Below are positions 16,222 to 25,510 of a stretch of 41,282 bases of DNA, piece after piece. This DNA is from Collinsella sp. (GTDB lineage Bacteria > Actinomycetota > Coriobacteriia > Coriobacteriales > Coriobacteriaceae). The notes under the pieces were generated by a model that saw only the letters and a program-made list of their open reading frames with translations, was not told the origin of the DNA and did not search any database. Both the position numbers and the translations under genes were made by a program. The stretch is from assembly GCA_022745215.1 (NCBI GenBank), contig JAIIWC010000008.1:1-41282 (forward strand). Reading direction: 5' to 3'. Position 1 is the stretch's first letter; each line of letters opens with the position of its first letter.

Positions 16222-18522
16222 TTACTCGGCAGCGGCCTTGAACTTGTTGTAGTTGATCAGGCAGCCGGCCTTGACGATGGCGCGCTCCTCGGCCGTCATA
16301 TCGGCGACGTAGAGCTCAATCTGCTCAACCGCACCGCCGACACGCACCACGTAGGCAGCGATGTTCTGCAGATCGCCGTCGAGCGCGGCGCGGATACCCG
16401 GCACGAAGACGTAGTCGCCCACCTCAAAGTTGGGCTCGGCCTCCATCTGGAAGGGCACCATGCCCCAGTTCATCACGTTGGAGCGATAGCGCTTGGTGGC
16501 GTACTCGTGGACGATATTAGCCAGGCCGCCGATCACGCGCTGGCAGCTTGCAGCCTGCTCGCGAGCAGAACCGTCGCCCGGCTTCTTGGCGTAGAGCATG
16601 GAGCCATACTCGGTAGCCTTGGCATCGGCCGCAACACCTGCGCCGGCCAGTGCCTCAAACACACCGGCAAGCTCGGCATCGAGCGCAGCCAGATCGCCCG
16701 CGGCCTCACCGGCAACGCGGCGCTTCTCCACAGCGTCGACCTCCTTGGAGCGACCCACGTAGGCAGGGTCGCGGCGGCTGAGCGTAAACTCGGCCAGGCC
16801 CAGCGGGTTGGAGCGGAAGGAGCTCGTCTCGCCCGAGGGAATGAGCTCGTCGGTCGTGGTGACCGGGTCCATGATCTTGGAGCACACCTTGAGCAGGATA
16901 TCGTCGCCGAGCGGCTCCATCGCGGGCCACGGCTTGATGTTGGGGCCTTCGACCAGCTCGTCGGCAGGCTCCGCCTTGCCAAAGCCCCAGTACACGCGCT
17001 TTTTGTACGGCGCGTCGTCGAAGGTGTACTCGCATGCCTCGTCCCAGGTGTCCTCGGGCAGGTCGGTCGCCGGCGTCAGAACGCCGCCGTTGGCTGCCGT
17101 CGCCGCGATGGAGCGGGCGTCCATCAGAGCCACGGCGCTCAGCTGGCCATTGCCCGGCTTGGAACCCTCGCGGTTGGGGAAGTTGCGCGTGGTGTGGCGG
17201 ATCGAAAGGCCGTTGTTGGCGGGCGTGTCGCCAGCGCCAAAGCACGGGCCGCAGAACGCCGTGCGCACGATCGCGCCGGCCTCCATAAGGTCGTAGATAT
17301 AGCCGCGACGCGTGAGCTCGAGCGCCACGGGCTGGCTCGTGGGATAGACCGACAGCGAGAACTCGCCGCAGCCGGTGTTGGCACCCTTGAGCACGCGGGC
17401 AGCCTGGACCACGGAGTCGTAGTTGCCGCCCGAGCAGCCGGCGATAACGCCCTGCTGCACGTGCAGCTTGCCGTCGACGATCTTGTCGAGCAGGCTAAAG
17501 TGCGTCTTGCCCTCGCCGATCTTGGCGGCCTCGAGCTCCACCTCGTGCAGAATGTCCTCGAGGTTCTCGTTGAGCTCGTCGATCTCAAAGCCGTTGGAAG
17601 GATGGAACGGCAGGGCGATCATGGGCTTGATGCTCGACAGATCGACCTCGACGCAGCCGTCGTAGTAGGCGACATCGGCGGGCTTGAGCTCGCGGTAGTC
17701 GTCGCCGCGGCCGTGCATGGTCAGGAATGCGTGCGTGTCCTCGTCAGTTGCCCAAATGGAGGAAAGGCAGGTGGTCTCGGTGGTCATGACGTCGACGCCG
17801 TTGCGGTAATCGGTCGTCATGCTCGCGATGCCGGGGCCCACAAACTCCATGACCTTGTTCTTGACGTAGCCCTTGGCAAAGACGGCGCGGATGATGGCAA
17901 GCGCCACGTCGTGCGGGCCGACGCCGGGTCGCGGAGCGCCCGTGAGGTAGATGGCAACGACTCCGGGATAGGCGACATCGTAGGTGTCGCGCAGCAACTG
18001 CTTTGCCAGCTCGCCGCCGCCCTCGCCCACGGCCATGGTGCCCAGGGCGCCGTAGCGGGTGTGCGAGTCGGAGCCTAGGATCATCTTGCCGCAGCCGGCG
18101 AAGTTCTCACGCATAAAGGAGTGGATGACGGCGATGTGCGGCGGAACGAAGATGCCGCCGTACTTCTTGGCCGCGGAAAGGCCAAAGACGTGGTCGTCCT
18201 CGTTGATGGTACCGCCCACGGCGCACAGCGAGTTATGGCAGTTGGTGAGCACGTAGGGCAGCGGGAACTGCTCCATGCCCGAGGCGCGCGCCGTCTGGAT
18301 GATGCCGACAAAGGTGATGTCATGGCTCGCCATGGCATCGAAGCGAATCTTGAGCGCCTCGGGGTCGCCGGACGTATTGTGTGCCTGGAGGATCGAATAC
18401 GCGATGGTTCCGCGTTTGGCATCCTCGGGCGCCTGCGTAATGCCGCGCTCAGCAGCCTCGGCCACAGGCACAACCTCGCTACCGCCGCGCAGGTAGATGC
18501 CGTCCTCGTACAGCTTGACCAT
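16222..18522 (-). CDS. Aconitase-family hydratase (YbhJ-like)
   Basis: 766 residues. A 4Fe-4S hydro-lyase of the aconitase superfamily. Seen: the substrate/cluster motif SDSHTRYGALG (151-161); three cluster cysteines, Cys363 in AGCSGGNYDS and Cys424/Cys427 in FCGPCFGAG; the Arg-containing RNFPNREG (446-453), matching RNF-x-GR of aconitases; and a C-terminal swivel domain (NVMNWGMVPF, from about 685). The length and GCSGGN in place of GSCTN fit the YbhJ-type putative hydratases better than AcnA/AcnB, so citrate/isocitrate is not assured. The ATG at 18522 has GGGAGA upstream; the longer frame is rejected. Monocistronic, with a big hairpin after the stop. Confidence 0.88.
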   Translation of the reverse strand: MVKLYEDGIYLRGGSEVVPVAEAAERGITQAPEDAKRGTIAYSILQAHNTSGDPEALKIRFDAMASHDITFVGIIQTARASGMEQFPLPYVLTNCHNSLCAVGGTINEDDHVFGLSAAKKYGGIFVPPHIAVIHSFMRENFAGCGKMILGSDSHTRYGALGTMAVGEGGGELAKQLLRDTYDVAYPGVVAIYLTGAPRPGVGPHDVALAIIRAVFAKGYVKNKVMEFVGPGIASMTTDYRNGVDVMTTETTCLSSIWATDEDTHAFLTMHGRGDDYRELKPADVAYYDGCVEVDLSSIKPMIALPFHPSNGFEIDELNENLEDILHEVELEAAKIGEGKTHFSLLDKIVDGKLHVQQGVIAGCSGGNYDSVVQAARVLKGANTGCGEFSLSVYPTSQPVALELTRRGYIYDLMEAGAIVRTAFCGPCFGAGDTPANNGLSIRHTTRNFPNREGSKPGNGQLSAVALMDARSIAATAANGGVLTPATDLPEDTWDEACEYTFDDAPYKKRVYWGFGKAEPADELVEGPNIKPWPAMEPLGDDILLKVCSKIMDPVTTTDELIPSGETSSFRSNPLGLAEFTLSRRDPAYVGRSKEVDAVEKRRVAGEAAGDLAALDAELAGVFEALAGAGVAADAKATEYGSMLYAKKPGDGSAREQAASCQRVIGGLANIVHEYATKRYRSNVMNWGMVPFQMEAEPNFEVGDYVFVPGIRAALDGDLQNIAAYVVRVGGAVEQIELYVADMTAEERAIVKAGCLINYNKFKAAAE

Positions 18523-18698
18523 ACTGTCTCCCACTCTGCCCAAAACGATTTGGGCGCATAGCATACATTCGTTCAATATCGTGCCATAGAACGGTTGCGA
18601 GTGGGTTACGAATCTACACGTTCACTTTATCTCGGTAAAGTAAAGGACGAGCCCAGTGTAGGGCCGGCAGATTTGGCGCAAGAGTGTCCCTTTCGACT

Positions 18699-18725
18699 AG
18701 TCATTTAAGAACGTCCCCAATGACT
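18699..18725. repeat. Class A (13-base core) hairpin repeat, AGTCATT family, single unit
   Basis: Arms AGTCATT (18699-18705) and AATGACT (18719-18725), perfect complements, around a 13-base core (18706-18718) whose reverse complement is GGGGACGTTCTTA. It matches unit B at 3310-3336 at 26 of 27 positions; the one change restores perfect arm pairing. Confidence 0.85.
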
Positions 18726-18751
18726 ACCAACGATTACCGCATCCGGAGCAA

Positions 18752-18779
18752 GGCAACGCCGCAGGCAGAGGACGGACAG
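18752..18779. repeat. 28-base dispersed repeat, copy 1
   Basis: Runs from GGCAACGC to AGAGGACGGACAG and matches 40237-40264 at 25 of 28 positions. In both places it follows a structured repeat and the bases CCCCAA(C/T)GACTACCA. Possibly a conserved leader or part of a compound repeat. Confidence 0.6.
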
Positions 18780-18812
18780 CGAGCGACGTCCAGAGCGAAC
18801 AAGTTGGCATGA

Positions 18813-18853
18813 AAAAGGCAAGGCATAGACCTTCTGGTCATGCCTTGCCTTTT
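18813..18853 (-). terminator. Intrinsic terminator of the dnaK-grpE-dnaJ-hspR operon
   Basis: Perfect 14-base stem (AAAAGGCAAGGCAT at 18813-18826 with its complement at 18840-18853); the 13-base loop contains a further GACC/GGTC pairing. The stem ends in A/T runs on both sides, so it can work in either direction; on the minus strand it follows hspR by about 70 bases. Confidence 0.88.
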
Positions 18854-18922
18854 GAATGACAAATTGTCGCTCTGGGCGGCGCGCAGCGTCGACCGGTCCG
18901 CCGTTCGGCAGAACGGCGGAAC

Positions 18923-19339
18923 CTACAGATCTCCGCCGGCGCCCAGCAGCTTGCGCATGACTTGCTCGGGGTTAACCGAGCCGTCACGCGGGGCAAGGGC
19001 GGTGATCTTCTTCTGCATCTTGTACTCGTGCAGCTCGTCCTCGAGCTGGCGCACGCGGGCGCGGAGCTTTTCGTTCTCGCGCTCGCGCTCCTCGGCACGC
19101 TCCTTCATATCGAGGATGCGCACCACGCCGGCAAGGTTGATGCCCTCGTCGGTCAGCTGGTTGATGAGCTCCAGGCGCTCGATATCGGCACGCGAATACA
19201 GACGCGTGTTGCCGCCCGAGCGCTGGGGGTTCACCAGGCCCTTGGACTCGTAGACGCGCAGAGTCTGCGGATGCATGCCGGTCAACTCGGCCGCCACGCT
19301 GATCATGTACAGCGGTTTATTCCTATTGTCCTCGGCCAT
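18923..19339 (-). CDS. hspR: HspR, MerR-family heat-shock repressor
   Basis: 138 residues. In actinobacteria HspR represses dnaK and clpB, with DnaK acting as co-repressor. The N-terminus is a MerR winged helix (MISVAAELTGMHPQTLRVYESKGLV, residues 12-36, then RSGGNTRLYSRADIERL), followed by a coiled coil (about 78-110, ERERENEKLRARVRQLEDEL). Unlike metal-sensing MerR proteins it has no cysteines. It is the last gene of dnaK-grpE-dnaJ-hspR, 72 bases after dnaJ, the standard position. Its likely target is the site shared by the dnaK and clpB promoters (23334-23358, 13511-13535). Confidence 0.95.
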   Translation of the reverse strand: MAEDNRNKPLYMISVAAELTGMHPQTLRVYESKGLVNPQRSGGNTRLYSRADIERLELINQLTDEGINLAGVVRILDMKERAEERERENEKLRARVRQLEDELHEYKMQKKITALAPRDGSVNPEQVMRKLLGAGGDL

Positions 19340-19411
19340 GCTACCTGACCCCTTTCCGTCTCGTTATCGTCCATCATAAGCCCGCGGGCGCGGGTGTGCG
19401 CCACGACCGCC

Positions 19412-20377
19412 CTAGTACGTCGCCTTGTAACGGTTGACCTTCTCGCGATAATCGCGCGTGTCGGCCTCGCGCAGCTTGGTCATGGCATCGCGCTCGTCAT
19501 CGGACAGGTTCGTGGGGACCTGTACCTTGATTTCGACGAGCAGCGCGCCTGTGCGGCCACGGTGCTTAACGTCGGGCGCACCCATCTCCTTAAAGCGGAA
19601 CTTCTTGCCCGTCTGGGTGCCAGCGGGCACCTTCAGACGAACCGTCGCGCCGCCGGGCGTGGGCACATCAACCGTGCAGCCGAGCGCCGCCTCGTAGACC
19701 GAGATCGGCACCTCCATGGTCACGTCGGCACCTTTGCGCTTAAACAGCGGGTGCTCCTCCACATGCGTGGTCACGACCAGGTCGCCGCGCTCGCCACCCG
19801 CAACGCCGTACTCGCCGCGACGCTTGTAGCGTAGCTTGCCGCCGTCGACCGCGCCCGCGGGCACCGAGACCGTAATGGTCTGCTGCTCGCCTGTCGAGGG
19901 AATGCGATAGGTGACCTTGTGCGTCACGCCGCGGAACGCGTCCTCAGCCGTCACATCGACGGTCAGCGACAGGTCGCCGCCCTTGCGAGCGCGGCTGCGA
20001 CCCGCGCCGGCACCGGCAGCGCCCGCAGCCCCGGCAAAGCCCGAGCCCCAATCGCTGCCCCAGGCGCCGTTGCCGCTAAAGATGCTGTCGAAGATGTCGC
20101 CCCAGCCGCTGGCGCCCGCGCCGGCACCGTAGCCGCCGCCATACGCGCCGCCTGCGCCCGGCATGCCGCCAAACATGAGCATCTGGTCGTACTCTTTGCG
20201 CTTCTTCTCGTCCGAAAGCGTCTCGTAGGCCTCGCTGATCTCCTTGAACTTGGCCTCGTCGCCGCCGGCATCGGGGTGATATTTTTGCGCGAGCTTACGA
20301 AACGCGCTCTTGATCTCTTTGTCGGAGGCGCTCTTGGATACGCCCAGGATGTCATAGAAGGTTTTGCCTGCAGCCAT
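19412..20377 (-). CDS. dnaJ: DnaJ-type co-chaperone without zinc finger (class II J protein)
   Basis: 321 residues. Residues 1-70 are the J domain with the DnaK-activating HPD motif (QKYHPDAGGDEAKFKEISEAYETL). A Gly/Ala-rich linker follows (about 75-130), then the C-terminal substrate-binding domains (GGDLSLTVDVTAEDAF, and so on). The four CxxCxGxG zinc repeats of classical DnaJ are absent, so this is a CbpA/DnaJ2-type protein even though it holds the dnaJ place in the operon. The start is the ATG at 20377 (GAGAGGAG upstream). A GC-rich hairpin lies between grpE and this gene. Confidence 0.93.
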   Translation of the reverse strand: MAAGKTFYDILGVSKSASDKEIKSAFRKLAQKYHPDAGGDEAKFKEISEAYETLSDEKKRKEYDQMLMFGGMPGAGGAYGGGYGAGAGASGWGDIFDSIFSGNGAWGSDWGSGFAGAAGAAGAGAGRSRARKGGDLSLTVDVTAEDAFRGVTHKVTYRIPSTGEQQTITVSVPAGAVDGGKLRYKRRGEYGVAGGERGDLVVTTHVEEHPLFKRKGADVTMEVPISVYEAALGCTVDVPTPGGATVRLKVPAGTQTGKKFRFKEMGAPDVKHRGRTGALLVEIKVQVPTNLSDDERDAMTKLREADTRDYREKVNRYKATY

Positions 20378-20450
20378 CGTAGCTCCTCTCCTGTTACGTC
20401 CGCCGCCCATGCAGACGACGGCTCATGCTTTCATATGGCACTAGGCCAGA

Positions 20451-20480
20451 AAGGGCCCCGGGTGTTGCCCCGGGGCCCTT
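20451..20480 (-). terminator. Intercistronic GC-rich hairpin between grpE and dnaJ
   Basis: A perfect 12-base stem (AAGGGCCCCGGG at 20451-20462 with 20469-20480) and a six-base loop, followed on the minus strand by TTTCTGG. The short T run suggests a partial terminator or an mRNA-stabilising hairpin that lowers dnaJ-hspR expression relative to dnaK-grpE. Confidence 0.65.
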
Positions 20481-20485
20481 CTCAA

Positions 20486-21328
20486 TTACTCCTCGGTACT
20501 CTCGACCGTATCGGCCGCAGCATCCTCGGGCGCCGCTTCGGGCTCCGGTGCGGGGCGCTTCTCGCCACCGTAGGTCACCGTCACCATCGCGGAACGCAGG
20601 ATGCGATCCGCCATGCGGTAACCCTTCTGGTACACATCGTTGACGGTCTCGTCGTACTGCGATGCGTCCTCGACGCGACCCACAGCCTGATGCTCGAGCG
20701 GATCGAACGCCTCGCCCTTGGGGTCGATGGGCTCAACGCCCTCATGCGCAAACACGTCGAGCAGCTTGGCATGTACCGCGTCAACGCCATCAACGAACTG
20801 CTTAAAGTCGTCGGAAAGCTCTTGACTGCGGGCATGGTCGATCGCGCGCTCGATATCGTCAATCACCGGCAACAGCGCGGTGACAAGCTTCTCGGTCGCG
20901 CGCTCGCGCTCGGCGATACGCTCATTGGCGGTGCGGCGACGGAAGTTCTCCCAGTCGGCCTGCAGACGGGCGGTACGCTCGGTGGCGTCCTTTGCTTTGT
21001 CCTCGGCGGCCTTCTGAGCCTCTGCCGCAGCATCGAGCTCATTGCGCACGTCGGCAAGCTCCTTCTGGGCCTGCTCGAACTTGAGCTTAAAGTCGTTGTC
21101 GGCGGCTTCTTCACCGGCGCGGATAGCGGCTTCCACCATCTCGTCCTCGGTCATCGTCGCCTCCTTGTTGGAATCCTCTACCTGGTTCTCGGCAGCCTCG
21201 GCGGCCGGGGCCTCGTTGGCCTCGGTATCGTCTGCGGCCTCTACGGGAATCTTCACGTCCTTCTCCTCAGAGTCAACGGGGGCGGCGCCAGCGGCGGCCG
21301 CCTCCGTGCGAGCTTTACGGGCGGACAT
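20486..21328 (-). CDS. grpE: GrpE, nucleotide exchange factor of DnaK
   Basis: 280 residues, longer than usual because of an acidic, low-complexity N-terminal extension (about 1-75) and a similar C-terminal tail. The core has the long dimer-forming coiled coil (about 80-125), the hallmark WENFRRRTANERIAERERA, and the C-terminal beta domain (HQAVGRVEDASQYDETVNDVYQKGY, with the late GYRMADRILRSAMVTV block). It starts two bases after the dnaK stop, so translation is probably coupled. Confidence 0.95.
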   Translation of the reverse strand: MSARKARTEAAAAGAAPVDSEEKDVKIPVEAADDTEANEAPAAEAAENQVEDSNKEATMTEDEMVEAAIRAGEEAADNDFKLKFEQAQKELADVRNELDAAAEAQKAAEDKAKDATERTARLQADWENFRRRTANERIAERERATEKLVTALLPVIDDIERAIDHARSQELSDDFKQFVDGVDAVHAKLLDVFAHEGVEPIDPKGEAFDPLEHQAVGRVEDASQYDETVNDVYQKGYRMADRILRSAMVTVTYGGEKRPAPEPEAAPEDAAADTVESTEE

Positions 21329-21330
21329 GA

Positions 21331-23223
<1,893 letters not shown>

Positions 23224-23333
23224 TAGAAATTCCCTCTCTCTTGTGCGTTTGCACCGACTCGGCGGTCTGCCGAGCGGTGTTTCGGCTTGTCTTTCAGGAT
23301 GTAGTGTATCCCCTTATGGGCCGGAATATACAA

Positions 23334-23358
23334 AATCTAAGTCAATTCATATAAGATT
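23334..23358. promoter_or_regulatory. Candidate HspR operator upstream of dnaK
   Basis: AATCTAAGTC-N5-ATATAAGATT with both ten-base halves identical to those upstream of clpB (13511-13535). On the minus strand the bases TGTATATT just downstream of the site could be an extended -10 box, so repressor and polymerase would compete. Confidence 0.75.
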
Positions 23359-23496
23359 TCTTATTGCCAAGAGTTTAGGTTCACAAATACGCAGGTAGAC
23401 GCACTGTTTGAGTTCTCGGCAGATCTATTGAGATCTATGTAGAGATGGCTGAGGTGCGAGCCTGAAGCCGTACAGGGAGCCTTGGGGCGACCCCGG

Positions 23497-23604
23497 GGAA
23501 AGCGAGACCCAGTCTGAGCGTAAATTCCGGGGCGCAGTTTCCTCTTGAAGGCTCGACCGGAAACTACATCCCAGTTTGAGCACCGATTCTGGGACACAGT
23601 TTCC
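23497..23604. repeat. Two class B (46-base) hairpin repeat units with a 16-base gap
   Basis: Units at 23497-23542 and 23559-23604, each exactly 46 bases with pattern GGAAA-N6-CCC-N18-GGG-N6-TTTCC, separated by 16 bases (23543-23558). The same pattern, unit length and gap occur at 40053-40222. Conserved internal bases include TGAGC (positions 19-23) and ATTC near position 28. Confidence 0.8.
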
Positions 23605-23828
23605 GCAAGCACGCTCAATCGCTCTATATTTCAAGTCACCTATAGCTAACATTTACGCAGCTCAATGGCCCCACCTGCGTGTTTTTTAGTAAACCTTGGC
23701 ATACTCGGCGAACGGTATGAAGATGCCGGTCAGAGGGTATTGCAAACGGTCGCTCCCGTGGTATGTTTTTGCCCGAATCAAACCGACGCGCATCGCCTGT
23801 AGCGTCGGTCAACAGAGAGGAAACTACC
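23605..23828. other. Leader region of the ferredoxin gene
   Basis: No gene. A small hairpin followed by TTTTTT (ACGCAG with CTGCGT, then the T run, about 23654-23685) could terminate a short transcript coming from the repeat region. Closer to the ferredoxin, ACCGACGC pairs with GCGTCGGT (about 23780-23808), a possible 5'-leader hairpin just ahead of the ribosome binding site. Confidence 0.4.
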
Positions 23829-24014
23829 ATGGCTCATCCCGTAATTGATGCCGACGAGTGCATCGCTTGTGGCGTTTGCGTCGACTCCTGCCCCGCTGGC
23901 GTTCTGGAGCTCCAGGACGTCGCTACCGTCGCTGACGAGGACTCCTGCGTCGCCTGTGGCGCTTGCCAGGACGCTTGCCCCGCTGGCGCGATCACCGAGA
24001 TCGTCGAGGAGTAA
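23829..24014 (+). CDS. 2[4Fe-4S] ferredoxin (clostridial type)
   Basis: 61 residues, the standard size. A small soluble low-potential electron carrier. It has two near-repeated halves, each with CxxCxxC...CP: CIACGVCVDSCPAG (11-24) and CVACGACQDACPAG (40-53), binding two 4Fe-4S clusters. The ATG has GAGAGGAAA upstream. Monocistronic, ending in a strong terminator. In an anaerobe of this type it could serve pyruvate oxidation, hydrogenase or the flavoprotein at 3801; the neighbours do not decide. Confidence 0.95.
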   Translation: MAHPVIDADECIACGVCVDSCPAGVLELQDVATVADEDSCVACGACQDACPAGAITEIVEE

Positions 24015-24053
24015 CAACTCCCCACTTGCACACTCAAAAGTACACCGTGCACA

Positions 24054-24091
24054 AAAAGGAGGCCTCCGCATCGCCGCGGAGGCCTCCTTTT
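24054..24091. terminator. Bidirectional terminator between ferredoxin and niaR
   Basis: A perfect 16-base stem (AAAAGGAGGCCTCCGC at 24054-24069 with 24076-24091) flanked by A and T runs, lying between two convergent genes. Confidence 0.93.
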
Positions 24092-24101
24092 GCATTCGTT
24101 A

Positions 24102-24647
24102 CTACGATAAATCATCCTCGTAGGGCATGATCTCGGCCAGGTAGCCCTTTTCCTTGAGCGTGGCCTCGATCTCGTCGAGGGTCTGCTCGTCTTCTGCCGC
24201 AATGCGATGGAAGTGATAGCCACTCGTTACCGTCAGCAACGGAAAGCTCTTGCCGCTGGCGATGTCGTGCAGGTAGCGCTCGATATCGCGGCGGTTGCGG
24301 ATGTCCAGGTCGGCCGTGATCTTGCCGTACACGCGATGGTTGACGATCACGTTGAGCACGGCGCCGCCCGCATCGACGATACTCGTGAGCTCGTCGCCCG
24401 CCTGCTCCACGCTGTGGCGCACCTTGACCAGGCGCGTGGGCACAGCCGGACTGCTCTCGGCTTCCTGCAGCACGTAGCCGCGGTTGGTCGCCACGATATC
24501 GTGCCCGTCGGCGCGCAGCAAGGCAATGTCTTGCACCACGACCTGACGGCTCACGCCCACCTCGCGGGCAAGTGCGCTGCCCGAAACGGGATCTTTAGCC
24601 CCCTCGAGCACGGCCATGATGGCACGGCGACGCTCGCGGGCGTTCAT
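24102..24647 (-). CDS. niaR: NiaR, niacin-responsive repressor of NAD synthesis genes
   Basis: 181 residues. N-terminal winged helix of the HTH_11 type (RRAIMAVLEGAKDPVSGSAL, then VSRQVVVQDIALLRADG), followed by the 3H domain (from about 75) named for its conserved histidines, here in VRHSVE, NHRVYG and GYHFHRI, which bind metal and nicotinate. NiaR represses NAD biosynthesis or niacin uptake when niacin is plentiful. It overlaps the nadC stop by one base (TAATG), making it the last gene of nadA-nadB-nadC-niaR. The palindrome ahead of nadA (28010-28053) is the likely binding site. Confidence 0.92.
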   Translation of the reverse strand: MNARERRRAIMAVLEGAKDPVSGSALAREVGVSRQVVVQDIALLRADGHDIVATNRGYVLQEAESSPAVPTRLVKVRHSVEQAGDELTSIVDAGGAVLNVIVNHRVYGKITADLDIRNRRDIERYLHDIASGKSFPLLTVTSGYHFHRIAAEDEQTLDEIEATLKEKGYLAEIMPYEDDLS

Positions 24648-25507
24648 TATTTACCGTCCAGCAGACGCAGGTGCTTAAGCGAAAGGTCGAGGATCGGCGC
24701 GGAGTGCGTCAGGGCGCCCGAGCTAATAAAATCGACGCCCAGGTCGGCCAGGGCGCGAATGTTGCCGGCGTCCACGTTGCCCGAGCACTCGGTCTTGGCG
24801 CGACCGTCGATAAGCTCGATGGCGGCGGCCATATCGTCATGGGTCATGTTGTCGAACATGATGATGTCGGCGCCAGCCTCTACGGCCTCGCGCACCATGT
24901 CCAGATTCTCGCACTCGATCTCGACCGTCGTGGTGAAGGACGCATGGGCGCGCGCCATCTCGATCGCGCGCGTCACGCCGCCGGCGGCGTCGATATGGTT
25001 GTCCTTGAGCATGACAGCGGTCGACAGGTTGTAGCGGTGGTTGCTGCCGCCGCCGATCTCGACTGCGGCCTTCTCGAAGACACGCATGCCCGGCGTGGTC
25101 TTGCGCGTGTCGACGAGCACGGTCTTGGTGCCTTCGAGCGCCGCGGCCATCTGATGCGTATAGGTGGCGATACCGCTCATGCGCTGCAGGTAGTTGAGCG
25201 CCACGCGCTCGCCCGAAAGCAGCACGCGCGCGTCGCCGCGCACCTGGCCCACATGGTCGCCGGCGTGCACCTCGTCGCCGTCCGCGACATCAAACAGTAC
25301 GGAGCTCTGCGAATCCAGCAGCTCAAAGGTGCGGGCGAACACGTCCAGACCGGCGATGATGCCGTCTGCCTTGGCGATGAGCTCAACGGTAGCGGGACGC
25401 GCCGTGGGGCACACGCTCGCCGTGCTCACGTCCTCAAACGTGATGTCCTCGCGCAGGGCCTGCAAAATCAGATCATCGACGACGAGCTTCATGGTAATGG
25501 GATTCAT
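24647..25507 (-). CDS. nadC: Nicotinate-nucleotide pyrophosphorylase (quinolinate phosphoribosyltransferase)
   Basis: 286 residues. Converts quinolinate and PRPP to nicotinate mononucleotide, the third step of de novo NAD synthesis. Typical motifs: EDITFEDVSTASV near the N-terminus; SGERVALNYLQRMSGIATYT; VDTRKTTPGMRVFEKAAVEIGGGSNHR (phosphoribosyl-binding region); IEIECEN-type Glu and DIIMFDNM near the C-terminal barrel. It starts three bases after nadB and overlaps niaR by one base, so the operon is tightly coupled. Confidence 0.96.
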   Translation of the reverse strand: MNPITMKLVVDDLILQALREDITFEDVSTASVCPTARPATVELIAKADGIIAGLDVFARTFELLDSQSSVLFDVADGDEVHAGDHVGQVRGDARVLLSGERVALNYLQRMSGIATYTHQMAAALEGTKTVLVDTRKTTPGMRVFEKAAVEIGGGSNHRYNLSTAVMLKDNHIDAAGGVTRAIEMARAHASFTTTVEIECENLDMVREAVEAGADIIMFDNMTHDDMAAAIELIDGRAKTECSGNVDAGNIRALADLGVDFISSGALTHSAPILDLSLKHLRLLDGK

Positions 25508-25510
25508 GGT

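Larger units (their letters stand above)
18523..18922. other. 400-base intergenic region with repeats and a terminator
   Basis: No gene. It holds the promoter of the hydratase (minus), a single class A hairpin at 18699-18725, a 28-base repeat at 18752-18779 that recurs at 40237-40264, and a terminator at 18813-18853. Just left of the hairpin, GTCCCTTTCGAC (about 18687-18698) looks like the decayed remains of a second, opposing unit. Confidence 0.6.

Noticed and set aside
16198..18078. Long open frame on the plus strand opposite the hydratase
   Set aside because: It is antisense to a well-conserved gene, has no binding site or motif, and reflects the high GC content. The same holds for long frames opposite the flavoprotein, clpB, dnaK and nadB.
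19412..20377. A truncated or damaged dnaJ because the zinc-finger repeats are missing
   Set aside because: The frame is intact, with J domain, linker and both C-terminal domains in normal order; it is a zinc-less class II J protein.
23654..23685. A small RNA ending in a hairpin plus TTTTTT ahead of the ferredoxin
   Set aside because: Only a six-base stem supports it, with no visible promoter; kept as a remark, not called as an RNA gene.
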